DNA of 64,000 nt from an uncultured Limosilactobacillus sp. (lineage in GTDB: Bacteria > Bacillota > Bacilli > Lactobacillales > Lactobacillaceae). Where the stretch lies: NCBI RefSeq assembly GCF_934202705.1, contig NZ_CAKPYE010000002.1:1-64000 (forward strand). The letters run 5' to 3'. The notes under the pieces were generated by a model. It had not been told where the DNA came from. It searched no databases and worked only from the letters and a program-made list of their open reading frames with translations. Position numbers and translations under genes: made by a program. Shown here piece by piece: positions 1 through 8,880 of this stretch. Numbering within the stretch: position 1 is the stretch's first letter; each line of letters opens with the position of its first letter.

Positions 1-43
1 AAAAAGAAGAACCGTTCGGAATTTTGAGAATTCCGAACGGTTC
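1..43 (-). terminator. Intrinsic terminator of xpk
   Basis: A perfect 15-bp inverted repeat (9-23 with 29-43) around a 5-nt loop. Read on the minus strand it is followed by a T-rich tail. It lies 65 bases after the phosphoketolase stop codon. Confidence 0.9.
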
Positions 44-107
44 ATTTATTATAAAGGACTTATGTCACAGCCCCTTTAGATTTAAAACGCGTAATGTTTA
101 GTAGTTA

Positions 108-2507
108 TTACTTCAAAGACTTCCATACCCAGTTTTCAACTTCTGGAAGATCCTTACCTTCGTCACGGATGTATTGGTTGTGCTTTGCAACCATGTCATC
201 CATCTTTTGAGCGAAGGCAGCACCCTTTTGTTCGTAACCCTTAACATTAAGAACAGCATCCTTAGCTAAGTGGTAACGATCAAGTTCGTTCAAGACACGC
301 ATGTCAAATGGTGTCGTAATGTCACCATTTTCACGGTAGCAGTGAATGTGAACGTTGTGGTTGTGACGTGGGAAGAAGAGTGATTGAATCATGTCTTCGA
401 AACCGTGCCATGCAAAGATTACAGGAGCATCAGTGGTGAAGTAACGATCGAATTCTTCATCAGTCAAACCTTCAGGGTTCTTTTCAATTGGCATTAACTT
501 CATAATGTCAACAATGTTGATGTAACGAATCTTCAATTCTGGGAAGTTATCATGAAGAATGCTGATAGCAGCCAATGCTTCTTCAGTTGGTTCAGTACCA
601 GCAGAAGCAAAGACAACATCAGGATCAGCACCTTGGTCAGTTGAAGCCCAGTCAACATAGCCAAGACCATTCTTAGCAATTTCAGTAGCTTCATCAATGG
701 AGAACCATTGTGCACGTGGGTGCTTGGAAGTTACAAAAATGTTGATGCATTCACGGTTACGGAATGCAATGTCAGATACAGCCATTAATTCGTTAGTATC
801 TGCAGGAAGGTATTCCTTAACTAAGTCAGGACGTTCCTTTTCGTACATGTGAGTTAACAGACCTGGATCTTGGTGAGTGTAACCGTTATGGTCTTGTTGG
901 AATACAGTAGACGTATCAACAAAGTTCAATGCTGGGTAATCATGACGCCAGTACATTTCCTTAGCCTTACGTAACCACTTCATGTGTTGAGTCAACATTG
1001 AGTCAACAACCCGACCAAATGATTCGTAAGTAGCGAAGAATCCATGACGTCCAGTCAGAGTGTATCCTTCAAGCCAACCTTCTGCTTGGTGTTCAGAAAG
1101 TTGTGAATCGATCATCCGACCTGAGTGGTTCATGTCTTCATCGTTTGGTTCATGGATGTCTTCCATCCATTGACGCTTTTGTCCGTCAAGGATTGCGTAA
1201 AGACGGTTAGACTTAGATTCATCAGGACCAAAGCCACGGAAACTGTTAGGGTTCAGTTCAGCAACCTTGTTCAGGTACTTACCCCATTCAATCATGTCTT
1301 GCTTAACAACGGAACCTGGAGTCTTAACGTCAACGGCAAAGTCACGGTAATCTGGAAGAACCAATGGCTTAGGATCAATTCCACCGTTAGTGATTGGGTT
1401 CATTGCCATCCGCTTGTCACCCTTAGGAGTAGTCATTGTAACTGCTTCTACTGGATGACCATTTTCATCAAATAATTCTTCAGGCTTGTAAGACTTCATC
1501 CAGTCAACAAGCATGTCCTTGTGTTCCATATCATCTTGAGATACCGGAATAGGAATTTGGTGAGCACGGAATGAGTTTTCGATTGGGTTACCATCAAGAT
1601 CCTTCTTAGGACCAGTCCAACCCTTAGGAACACGGAAGATGATCATTGGCCATTGTGGCATTGAGTCATCGTTGTTTTCACGAGCGTTCTTTTGGATAGC
1701 CTTGATTTCTTCAACGGCCTTGTCCATAACCTTAGCCATTTCTTCGTGAACTTCCATATGTGGCTTTAAACCGTCAAATTCGCCATTAGTGTATGCTGAT
1801 ACGAAGTATGGCTTCCAGCCCATTCCTTCGAAGTACTTAGTAAGTTCTTCATTGGACATCCGCGAAACAATCGTTGGGTTAGAAATCTTAAAACCGTTGA
1901 TTTGAAGGATTGGTAATACCGCACCATCTTTGATTGGGTTGATGAACTTGTCTGAGAACCATGAAGCAGCCAATGGGCCAGTTTCAGCTTCCCCATCACC
2001 AATTTCAACAGCGGCGATCACGTCTGGGTTATCTAAGATCGCACCAACACCGTGGGAAAGGGAGTAACCTAATTCCCCACCTTCGTGGATTGAACCTGGA
2101 GTTTCAGGGGCAGCGTGTGAAGCAGTACCACCTGGGAATGAGAAGTGCTTGAATAGCTTAGCCATACCCTTAACATCCTGAGTAAAGTCAGGGTAAATTT
2201 CAGTGTATGAACCATCCAAGTATGAGTTGTTAACCATTACTTGGCCACCGTGACCGGAACCTTCGATGTAGAACATGTTCAGGTCGTACTTATTAATGAC
2301 ACGGTTTAAGTGTGCATAAATGAAGTTTTGAGGAACAATCGTACCCCAGTGACCAATTGGCTTTGGCTTTACATCCTTAGCCTCTAATTCTCGACGTAAC
2401 AGTGGGTTGTGCATTAAGAACAGTGTACCAACTGAAAGGTAGTTAGCAGCACGCCAGTAAGCATCAACATTTTCCAAGTATTGCTTGGAATCGTAATCTA
2501 CTGTCAT
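108..2507 (-). CDS. xpk: Xylulose-5-phosphate/fructose-6-phosphate phosphoketolase
   Basis: This thiamine-diphosphate enzyme cleaves xylulose 5-phosphate with phosphate into acetyl phosphate and glyceraldehyde 3-phosphate, the central step of heterolactic fermentation in the cytosol. At 799 residues it has the usual family length. The ThDP-binding segment GDGEAETGPL is at residues 170-179, with typical surrounding blocks such as GYSLSHGVGA (147-156) and QINGFKISNPT (about 202). The ATG at 2507 has an AGAAGGAG site 10 bases upstream. It is monocistronic, with its own promoter, a 5' inverted repeat and a strong terminator. Together with zwf in this window it indicates sugar use through the phosphoketolase pathway. 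Confidence 0.97.
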   Translation of the reverse strand: MTVDYDSKQYLENVDAYWRAANYLSVGTLFLMHNPLLRRELEAKDVKPKPIGHWGTIVPQNFIYAHLNRVINKYDLNMFYIEGSGHGGQVMVNNSYLDGSYTEIYPDFTQDVKGMAKLFKHFSFPGGTASHAAPETPGSIHEGGELGYSLSHGVGAILDNPDVIAAVEIGDGEAETGPLAASWFSDKFINPIKDGAVLPILQINGFKISNPTIVSRMSNEELTKYFEGMGWKPYFVSAYTNGEFDGLKPHMEVHEEMAKVMDKAVEEIKAIQKNARENNDDSMPQWPMIIFRVPKGWTGPKKDLDGNPIENSFRAHQIPIPVSQDDMEHKDMLVDWMKSYKPEELFDENGHPVEAVTMTTPKGDKRMAMNPITNGGIDPKPLVLPDYRDFAVDVKTPGSVVKQDMIEWGKYLNKVAELNPNSFRGFGPDESKSNRLYAILDGQKRQWMEDIHEPNDEDMNHSGRMIDSQLSEHQAEGWLEGYTLTGRHGFFATYESFGRVVDSMLTQHMKWLRKAKEMYWRHDYPALNFVDTSTVFQQDHNGYTHQDPGLLTHMYEKERPDLVKEYLPADTNELMAVSDIAFRNRECINIFVTSKHPRAQWFSIDEATEIAKNGLGYVDWASTDQGADPDVVFASAGTEPTEEALAAISILHDNFPELKIRYINIVDIMKLMPIEKNPEGLTDEEFDRYFTTDAPVIFAWHGFEDMIQSLFFPRHNHNVHIHCYRENGDITTPFDMRVLNELDRYHLAKDAVLNVKGYEQKGAAFAQKMDDMVAKHNQYIRDEGKDLPEVENWVWKSLK

Positions 2508-2564
2508 TGTAATATAACACTCCTTCTATAAAGAAATAACTACGTATTCAACTAAAGTAACGCA

Positions 2565-2587
2565 TCGTAAATCTATTCAATTTACGA
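2565..2587 (-). promoter_or_regulatory. 8-bp inverted repeat at the xpk transcription start
   Basis: TCGTAAAT and ATTTACGA are separated by 7 bases and lie directly downstream of the predicted -10 box, so they cover the likely start point of transcription. This could be a repressor operator or a 5' mRNA hairpin. The protein that would bind it is unknown. Confidence 0.45.
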
Positions 2588-2592
2588 CTATA

Positions 2593-2620
2593 ATGATAAA
2601 GCATTTTAGTAAAAAGTCAA
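2593..2620 (-). promoter_or_regulatory. Promoter of xpk
   Basis: On the minus strand there is a -35 TTGACT (2615-2620), a 16-bp spacer and a -10 TATCAT (2593-2598), about 85 bases upstream of the xpk start codon. Confidence 0.6.
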
Positions 2621-2658
2621 CCTTTTTGAAAATTGATACGGTCCAATTATTCAAGATC

Positions 2659-2683
2659 AAAAAGACTGTTATATCAGTCTTTT
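2659..2683 (-). terminator. Second terminator-like hairpin after the HAD gene
   Basis: AAAAGACTG and CAGTCTTTT form a 9-bp stem with a 6-nt loop and a run of five T on the minus strand. It lies behind the stronger hairpin at 2720-2754 and just upstream of the xpk promoter, so it probably insulates xpk. Confidence 0.6.
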
Positions 2684-2719
2684 AACGACTTCTTTAACAT
2701 TTAAATATCAATTTAATAC

Positions 2720-2754
2720 AAAAAGGACACGGAATTTTAATCTTTTCCATGCCC
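2720..2754 (-). terminator. Terminator of the HAD phosphatase gene
   Basis: On the minus strand GGGCATGGAA pairs with TTCCGTGTCC (two G-U pairs) around a 10-nt loop and is followed by TTTTT, 9 bases past the stop codon. Confidence 0.75.
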
Positions 2755-2762
2755 TGATTTAA

Positions 2763-3413
2763 TTAATTTTGGCCTAGTGAAACTAATTCTGCCGGTGTAG
2801 CAATTAAATACGTTGGTTGTTCACGTTTTAGGCTTGCAACGTCAAAAGCATCCCATGTAACTCCACATGTATGAACGCCGGCTGCTTTTCCCATCTGTAA
2901 ATCATAACGGGCATCGCCAATCATCAAGCTATCATCCTTTTGTAATTGGTACCTATCCAGCAATAGCAGGATTCCATCGGGTGCTGGCTTATAGTGCTCT
3001 ACTTGGTCACAACCAACAACATCTTTAAAGTAATCTATAATTTTTAGATTTTTCAAATTACGTTCAACTGCATCCGTCCGTTTGCTCGACACAATAAATA
3101 GGTTTTGATGCTGCTGAGTTAATTGATCCAGCATTTCTTGAATTCCTGGATAAAGTTTAGTGGAAGCAAGCTCATAGTCACTATAAACTTCCCGAAATCG
3201 GGTCACCAATCGCGTAGCTTGTTGTGCCGTTAGTTTCTCATTCGCCATTTGGGGAAAGGAAACTTCTGCTGGAATCCCCATTGCATCAAGAATCGCATCA
3301 GTTGGCGGCACTGTTAAGCCGTTGTCCTGGAATGCCTGTTTTGTCGCCTTAACAGACGCGTCCCCAGAACTGGCTAGTGTCTTATCAAAGTCAAAAAAGT
3401 AATTTAATAACAT
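2763..3413 (-). CDS. HAD-superfamily phosphatase, phosphoglycolate phosphatase-like
   Basis: A 216-residue haloacid dehalogenase hydrolase of subfamily IA, expected to dephosphorylate a small phosphorylated metabolite in the cytosol. Visible motifs are the nucleophile block DFDKT (residues 8-12), motif II at SSKRTD (109-114), motif III lysine in YKPAPDG (141-147) and the metal-binding GDARYD (166-171). Residues of about 15-90 form the cap. It stands alone between two terminators. Related proteins include Gph and PpaX. The substrate cannot be read from the sequence. Confidence 0.8.
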   Translation of the reverse strand: MLLNYFFDFDKTLASSGDASVKATKQAFQDNGLTVPPTDAILDAMGIPAEVSFPQMANEKLTAQQATRLVTRFREVYSDYELASTKLYPGIQEMLDQLTQQHQNLFIVSSKRTDAVERNLKNLKIIDYFKDVVGCDQVEHYKPAPDGILLLLDRYQLQKDDSLMIGDARYDLQMGKAAGVHTCGVTWDAFDVASLKREQPTYLIATPAELVSLGQN

Positions 3414-3505
3414 CTATTTCTCCTTTTTTAACGCCAGTCTCAGTCAAAACTCTTTTTTGCTTCTTTATTTTAGCATGCTTAATCTAAAACTTCAGAATGC
3501 TACAT

Positions 3506-3537
3506 TAAAAAAACGAGGCCACTCTCGCGGTCCCGTT
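3506..3537 (-). terminator. Terminator of the C69 dipeptidase gene
   Basis: On the minus strand AACGGGACC pairs with GGCCTCGTT (one G-U pair and one mismatch) around an 8-nt loop and is followed by a seven-base T run. Confidence 0.75.
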
Positions 3538-3564
3538 AATCATCAAATTTGATTTCTATTTAAT

Positions 3565-5004
3565 TTATAGGTTTGGATCCATATCAAAAGTTAGCTTGGA
3601 CATTTCAACACCCTTAGTCATCAATTCAGCCATTAGAGTCTTCGTCCGCTTGTGAACTTCGTCAAGCATTTCCTTTGAACGATCATTCAGGTATGCAGTC
3701 GCATCCTTATCTGACAATCCATCAAGCTTGGCTGTGTTTTCAGCAACCCAGCTGTGGAAGTATTGCCGAATATTCTTCAAATAATCTAGATCTGGCTTTG
3801 CAAATTCTGACATGTGTGATTCAACAATCATTGAAAGTTGACGGAAGAGCCAGTAAGTACTGTTGGAATCTAGATCCATCTTCATCGGCGTGTTCCGAAG
3901 CCGTTCGTCATTATCGTCCACTTGGGCGAAGAATGGCATGTATGGTGAGAATGATGGAATCCCACCGAACGTCATCCACATAATTGCTGATGCGGATTCA
4001 GGCACGTTCGGCCGAATTTGCATGATGTGTGAGTTTTGCGTACGGTTCAATGAAATTGGCCGGTAAAGCAGCTTTTGTTGCGGTGTCCCCAAGTGACCCA
4101 TTGGGTCGTATGGGGTATTGTCATAGTGAGAGCTCAAATACTTTTCAAGGTCCTCAACCGTAAACTTGTGTTCTGCCTTCATTACGAATGGTAAATCAAA
4201 GTCTTCTGGATCCATCTTCTTGTCTGGGCTGAATAAGAAGTGACCATACCATTGCCGTGGCGTATTGTAATGAAGGTCAAAGACATCCGCGGTCCCAAAA
4301 ATATGACGGAAATTCCATTCGTCAATATCAGGGTTCAGATGGTTCTTTTCAACAAAGTCTTGAATACCTTCTGACCACATGAAGTTATCTGGATCATTAA
4401 AGTCAACATCCTGAATGGCTGCCCGGTTTCCAGTAACAGCATAACAGTCATCTGGAATCCGTTGGGCAACCCAGTGGTGACCGGTAGCGATTTCCATGTA
4501 CCAAATATCATCTTTGTCAGAGAAAATCACACCATTGCCTTCAGCAGAACCATACTTAGCAACTAACTTGCCAAGGTATTCAACTCCTTCACGAGCACTA
4601 TTAATGAATGGCAAAACCATTGCCATCATTGCATCTTCATTAATCCCGGTTTCGGTGTTCATTGGGTCAGCCGCTAAAACACGTTCATTGGCGTAGAAGC
4701 TTTCCGTTGCTGACATTGCAATGTTCTTTTCATTGAAGCCATTTTCGTCGAAAGTTCCTTCCTTCTTCAAATCAACGTTTGGCACCCCTTGGTAGCGATA
4801 ACCATCTGCTGGCCGATCGCCAACAAATTTATTCAAGTAGGCATGAACTTGGTTCGGATTGTTATGATAAGCAGGATAAACAACAAAACGTTGTGGCGTG
4901 ATCGCAGCCGGTGTATCGTCGTTACGACCAGCCAACGTTGAACCATCAACCGTCGCATTCTTACCAACTAAAATTGTTGTACATGCAGTAAGTTTTTTTC
5001 TCAT
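3565..5004 (-). CDS. C69-family dipeptidase (PepD type)
   Basis: A 479-residue N-terminal nucleophile hydrolase that cleaves dipeptides in the cytosol, part of the peptide utilisation machinery of lactic acid bacteria. The family's catalytic cysteine is Cys8 in LTACTTILVGK, which would become the N-terminus after removal of a short propeptide; GSTLAGRNDD follows, as in lactobacillar PepDA. Length matches the family (about 470). The start has an AAGAAGGG site upstream. It has its own terminator. Lactobacilli often carry several pepD paralogues, so a specific letter cannot be assigned. Confidence 0.9.
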   Translation of the reverse strand: MRKKLTACTTILVGKNATVDGSTLAGRNDDTPAAITPQRFVVYPAYHNNPNQVHAYLNKFVGDRPADGYRYQGVPNVDLKKEGTFDENGFNEKNIAMSATESFYANERVLAADPMNTETGINEDAMMAMVLPFINSAREGVEYLGKLVAKYGSAEGNGVIFSDKDDIWYMEIATGHHWVAQRIPDDCYAVTGNRAAIQDVDFNDPDNFMWSEGIQDFVEKNHLNPDIDEWNFRHIFGTADVFDLHYNTPRQWYGHFLFSPDKKMDPEDFDLPFVMKAEHKFTVEDLEKYLSSHYDNTPYDPMGHLGTPQQKLLYRPISLNRTQNSHIMQIRPNVPESASAIMWMTFGGIPSFSPYMPFFAQVDDNDERLRNTPMKMDLDSNSTYWLFRQLSMIVESHMSEFAKPDLDYLKNIRQYFHSWVAENTAKLDGLSDKDATAYLNDRSKEMLDEVHKRTKTLMAELMTKGVEMSKLTFDMDPNL

Positions 5005-5084
5005 GGATAAATCCCTTCTTTTTAAAAAACTAGCGACTTGTTATTTTAATTTTAGTCCTGAACAAGAAAACGGTCAATTATTCA

Positions 5085-5834
5085 TTAATGACGTTTTAAG
5101 TTAACAATTAGTCGCAATACCAACCAAAGAGTGATGTTGACCACAATTGAAAATCCCAACGCTCCCATTAGTGGATGGACAAAACGAACTAATTGATCAC
5201 CCAACCTTTGCGGGGTTTCAACTAAACTTAAGCCCAATGAAATAATTACCAAGAAAACAACCAGTGTTACCAATCCTTGCCGACTATTCTGCAAATCAGC
5301 GGTACTGAGGTCAAAGCCACCGATGCTAATGTTGGTCATTAGGATGATCCATAACAAAAATCGCCACCATGATACCGAAAAATCCGTTAACTGGCCACCA
5401 TTAATTGGACCAAATAAATGACAGTAAATTGATGGCACTAGCCAACGTGTGCTCAGAAGCATCACAAACGCGCAACCAATCACCGGGGCAATTCCAATAA
5501 AAAAGTTACCAATTTTCTGATAGTAGCTTTTATCATTCCAAACATGACTGACGTAGCCCAGTCCGCGATCGTTCGAAACATTAGCATTCGGAATATGTAA
5601 TAGGCTTACCCGTTTGATCCGATGACCAAACAGCAACGCTGTGATTAAGTGGCTTAATTCATGAATAATGATTCCTAAGCCACCCAAGATAATCTGACCA
5701 TAGAAGCCACCCAGTGAAATTGATAAGCGTTTGTTAGCGCGACTAATTACCACCACAACACTGCCACTAACCATCGGGATAATCATTGTCCAGCCAATGA
5801 TCATTCCTAGAATATGAATAAACTGATTCCACAT
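5085..5834 (-). CDS. M50-like membrane zinc metallopeptidase homologue
   Basis: A 249-residue integral membrane protein with about six hydrophobic segments. HELSH (residues 58-62) lies at the start of a hydrophobic helix, as in the small M50B group of membrane metallopeptidases. No PDZ domain and no clear LDG second metal motif are seen, so proteolytic activity is inferred. The ATG overlaps the stop of the upstream YbaK-like gene by one base (TAATG), so translation is probably coupled. Substrate and role are unknown. Confidence 0.6.
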   Translation of the reverse strand: MWNQFIHILGMIIGWTMIIPMVSGSVVVVISRANKRLSISLGGFYGQIILGGLGIIIHELSHLITALLFGHRIKRVSLLHIPNANVSNDRGLGYVSHVWNDKSYYQKIGNFFIGIAPVIGCAFVMLLSTRWLVPSIYCHLFGPINGGQLTDFSVSWWRFLLWIILMTNISIGGFDLSTADLQNSRQGLVTLVVFLVIISLGLSLVETPQRLGDQLVRFVHPLMGALGFSIVVNITLWLVLRLIVNLKRH

Positions 5835-6340
5835 TATTTTTGTTGTAAATCGGCAAATTCGGCGTGCACAAGCTTTGCTAAATCGTTGGCATTCACTTCG
5901 ACTGAACGTCCAATCTGGCCAGAAGAAACGTAAATCGTTGTCTCCTTTTTAGCATCGGAGTCAATAAATATCGGAAAATGATTCTTCTCATAAATTCCCA
6001 CCGGAGTATTGGCACCATGAACATAACCAGTCGTCTTGACTAATTTTTTCAGCGGAACCATCGCTACTTTTTTATTGCCAGACACACGGGCCAACGCTTT
6101 TTCGTCTAAATGCGCATCAATTGGTACTACACCAACTAACGGTCCCGTTGTTGGCCCCTCTAATACTAACGTTTTATAGATCCGGTGTTCATTAATTCCC
6201 AGATGGTCCACGCTCATTGATCGCACATCACCATCCTGGTGAGTTGGAAATTCCAATTGCCGATATGCAACTTTATTTTTATCTAAAATTTGTTCAACTT
6301 GGGTCTTCTTCAACTGACCCTTTTTCTTCTTTTTACTCAT
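5834..6340 (-). CDS. YbaK/EbsC-type aminoacyl-tRNA deacylase
   Basis: A 168-residue protein of the YbaK/ProX fold. Family members hydrolyse mischarged Cys-tRNA(Pro) or related aminoacyl-tRNAs and so guard translation fidelity in the cytosol. The core runs from about residue 12 to 160, with the characteristic lysine- and glycine-rich elements around YKTLVLEG and the late motif GQIGRSVEVN. A very basic leader (MSKKKKKGQLKK) precedes the domain. It is first in a two-gene operon and overlaps the membrane protein gene by one base. The specific tRNA target is inferred from the family. Confidence 0.85.
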   Translation of the reverse strand: MSKKKKKGQLKKTQVEQILDKNKVAYRQLEFPTHQDGDVRSMSVDHLGINEHRIYKTLVLEGPTTGPLVGVVPIDAHLDEKALARVSGNKKVAMVPLKKLVKTTGYVHGANTPVGIYEKNHFPIFIDSDAKKETTIYVSSGQIGRSVEVNANDLAKLVHAEFADLQQK

Positions 6341-6424
6341 AAAGAATTGGGCTCCTTTTTTGAAAAAATACCGTTTATGGAACGGTCCAATTTTGGAAAA
6401 GTGATTACCACTTCATAAAAGTTT

Positions 6425-6513
6425 GGTATACTAATTATAGATCATAACAAACACAATTAACTTTCCCAACCTTGGGAGTTTGGAGCAATTAATTATGTCA
6501 GATTTAGTATACC
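6425..6513. promoter_or_regulatory. Two identical inverted operator-like sites around the GntR start
   Basis: GGTATACTAA occurs at 6425-6434, overlapping an extended -10 box (TGGTATACT), and as its exact reverse complement TTAGTATACC at 6504-6513, just inside the coding region. The GTATAC core resembles operators of the HutC/TreR group of GntR regulators. Autorepression of the downstream gene is the natural inference. Confidence 0.5.
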
Positions 6514-7223
6514 GCTCAGTAATGAGAGATATAAAAGGGAAAATTCTAGAAAATGAATATCCAGGAATGAAGCTTCCCGATGAACGAAGCCTTAGTGAAA
6601 TGTACCAGGTTAGTCGAAGTTCGATCAAGCGAGCCCTGGATGTACTTGTTCAACAGGGTATTATCTTCAAAAAGCGCGGTTCTGGAACCTTTATCAACCC
6701 CCTATACCTGAAAAACCGCGCAATGTTTCGCTATGAAGGTAGTAATCTAGGCATCACTGATAGTTTCAAGTTTGATGGTAAAAAACAAAGCATCAAGTTA
6801 TTAAACTACCGCGCAATCCCTGCTCCAGAAGAAATTCAACAGGATTTGTTTCTAAAGGGCAATGAGTATGTCTACAAAATCGAAAGGCTGCGTCTAATTG
6901 ATGACCAGCCATTTATGATTGAAACGGGATATATTCCAATTAAAATTTTACCTACACTCTCACCAGAGATTTTAGAAAACTCCATTTTTAATTATCTTGA
7001 AACAGAGAAAGGTAAAACCGTTACCCGTTCATATTTGACATTAACGGTATCCCCGTCTAGCGCCGTCGATCAAAAACTCCTGAAGCTTACAGCGACCGAG
7101 CCAGTCGGAATTATGGAAGGGGTCTTCTTTTTGGATGACGGAACCCCCTTTGAAGTTTCGAATATGCGGATCCACCATCAATACATGCGTTTCAACACCT
7201 TTGTCAGTTTAGGAAAGGACTAA
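6495..7223 (+). CDS. GntR-family regulator with UTRA domain (HutC/TreR group)
   Basis: A 242-residue transcription regulator. The N-terminal winged helix-turn-helix (about residues 3-70) includes LPDERSLSEMYQVSRSS, followed by a UTRA effector domain (about 85-235) of the type that usually binds sugar phosphates. A TTG lies upstream at 6480, but the GGAG at 6482-6485 sits 9 bases before the ATG at 6495, which I take as the start. The gene is followed 2 bases later by a Cof-type phosphatase and shows two matching operator-like sites around its start, so it is probably autoregulated. The effector is unknown. Confidence 0.85.
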   Translation: MSDLVYRSVMRDIKGKILENEYPGMKLPDERSLSEMYQVSRSSIKRALDVLVQQGIIFKKRGSGTFINPLYLKNRAMFRYEGSNLGITDSFKFDGKKQSIKLLNYRAIPAPEEIQQDLFLKGNEYVYKIERLRLIDDQPFMIETGYIPIKILPTLSPEILENSIFNYLETEKGKTVTRSYLTLTVSPSSAVDQKLLKLTATEPVGIMEGVFFLDDGTPFEVSNMRIHHQYMRFNTFVSLGKD

Positions 7224-7225
7224 TC

Positions 7226-8026
7226 ATGATTAAAGCAATCGCCGTTGATATGGATGGCACCTTTTTAAATTCACAAAGTACATACGATCACGAAAGATTT
7301 GCCAAAGTTTTTCAGCAATTACAAGCTCACCACATTCAGTTTATCGTTGCCAGTGGCAATCCGATCTATCAACTAAAAATGGCCTTCCCAGACTACGTTA
7401 ATGACCTCTGCTTTGTTGCCGAAAATGGTGTAGAATGTTTTGACCACAACCAATTAGTATACTGCGGTGAAATTACCTCGGAGGCCATTCAGGGAATTCT
7501 CCAATTACATCTCAGTATTCCTGGCAGTACCTTTCTCCTTTCAGGGCTCCACCACGCATTCGTATTTAAAGATGAAAACCCAGACTTCATCCAACGGATT
7601 CGCCACCATTACCCACGCATGGTAATGATTGATTCTTTAACTAACATTGATGATCAAATCGTTAAACTGCAAATGGATGTCCCTGGTGAAATGACGCAAC
7701 AAATGCAGGACCAGATTAACCATGACTTTGCCAGCCAATTAACTGCTGTCTCCAGTGGTTATGGCAACCTGGATTTAATTGTCAGCGGGCTTGATAAAGC
7801 AACTGGGTTGAAAGCGTTAATGAAACGTCACGGTTGGCAGAATCAAGAAATCATGGCTTTCGGCGATGGGCAAAACGATATGACAATGCTCCAACTAGCC
7901 GGCGAAAGTTATGCCATGCAAAACGGTGATCCGCGAGTGATTCAGCTCGCTAAACACACTGCCCCTACTAACGACCAAAATGGCGTTCTCGTCACAATTG
8001 AAAATTACTTACAACAATTAGCTTAA
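7226..8026 (+). CDS. Cof-type HAD phosphatase
   Basis: A 266-residue HAD hydrolase of the Cof/YidA group (subfamily IIB), which dephosphorylates sugar phosphates or cofactors in the cytosol. The nucleophile motif DMDGT is at residues 8-12, motif II in VASGNP (41-46), the conserved lysine at 191 and GDGQNDM at 213-219. The gene follows the UTRA regulator with only 2 bases between, so the two are co-transcribed and the phosphatase substrate may relate to the regulator's effector. A terminator follows directly. Confidence 0.88.
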   Translation: MIKAIAVDMDGTFLNSQSTYDHERFAKVFQQLQAHHIQFIVASGNPIYQLKMAFPDYVNDLCFVAENGVECFDHNQLVYCGEITSEAIQGILQLHLSIPGSTFLLSGLHHAFVFKDENPDFIQRIRHHYPRMVMIDSLTNIDDQIVKLQMDVPGEMTQQMQDQINHDFASQLTAVSSGYGNLDLIVSGLDKATGLKALMKRHGWQNQEIMAFGDGQNDMTMLQLAGESYAMQNGDPRVIQLAKHTAPTNDQNGVLVTIENYLQQLA

Positions 8027-8051
8027 GACTGGGCACTCTCAGTCTTTTTTT
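8025..8051 (+). terminator. Terminator of the GntR-Cof operon
   Basis: AAGACTG and CAGTCTT pair around an 8-nt loop and run into seven or more T. The stem begins within the stop codon. Confidence 0.85.
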
Positions 8052-8067
8052 AGAAAGGATGATTGTA

Positions 8068-8880
8068 ATGCTTCCGCAACTAGGGTTAAAGGGTAGTTCT
8101 GATCTGCGACAAATTAACGATCGCCTCCAGTATCAGCCAACGACGTACGAATTTTATACCGATCAAAATGACTTCACTGACGACGGCTACCGGCGATTAA
8201 TCGATGCTGTTCAATACGTTCAAAGCCGCGGGGTCCAAAATATTGTGATTCATCATCCGATGGTTTTTGACAATTTGCATACTGACCTCGTTGCCCCAGA
8301 AAGCAAATTTCCGCAATTATATCGATTTATCGAAACGTCAACTGAACAATTAATTCGCCTGGCCACTGATCAACATGTCCAATGCTTAGTCCACGGCGCC
8401 TACGCCAAAGAAACCCCACTATTTATTCAGGAGTATCCATCCCTGAAAGCTGCTCAACAAGCAGTGTTTAAGCGCTTAGATCGTTTTAAAATAATGGGTG
8501 GTTGCCAAATTATGTTTGAAAATTCCATCTCACCGATTTTTAGTTATGGAGATCCAACCCTAGAAGATGAAATCCTTAGTCACCACTACCGACTGGCTTT
8601 TGATACCTCCCATTGTTTCATTTTCAGCCACGGCAGCAATCAACAACTGCAAGCATCCTTGCACCACCTGGCCACATCCATTGTGCACTATCATCTGGTT
8701 GACTCACTGGGTAAGACGCATGACAGTTTACCACTTGGTAAAGGAAAAATTGACTGGCGTGGTGTCCTACCACTTCTCAACCAGAATGCTACTAGTATTT
8801 ATGAAATCAACTTAAAAAATAACGATGACTGTCAAGAACAACTTGCCAGCCACCGTTACCTGGTTTCACTGAATCATTAA
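8068..8880 (+). CDS. Sugar phosphate isomerase/epimerase-like TIM-barrel protein
   Basis: About 270 residues of the xylose-isomerase-like TIM-barrel family (AP endonuclease 2 fold), which includes sugar epimerases, isomerases and IolE/IolI-type enzymes. Metal-ligand-type segments are visible: MFENS near residue 150, LAFDTSHC near 175, and the block HYHLVDSLGKTHDSLPLGKG near 210, where HDSLPLG-GKIDW is typical. I chose the ATG at 8068 because AAAGGA lies 8 bases before it; the ATG at 8059 overlaps that site. It lies just after a terminator and ends flush against the convergent DUF1836 gene. Substrate unknown. Confidence 0.7.
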   Translation: MLPQLGLKGSSDLRQINDRLQYQPTTYEFYTDQNDFTDDGYRRLIDAVQYVQSRGVQNIVIHHPMVFDNLHTDLVAPESKFPQLYRFIETSTEQLIRLATDQHVQCLVHGAYAKETPLFIQEYPSLKAAQQAVFKRLDRFKIMGGCQIMFENSISPIFSYGDPTLEDEILSHHYRLAFDTSHCFIFSHGSNQQLQASLHHLATSIVHYHLVDSLGKTHDSLPLGKGKIDWRGVLPLLNQNATSIYEINLKNNDDCQEQLASHRYLVSLNH

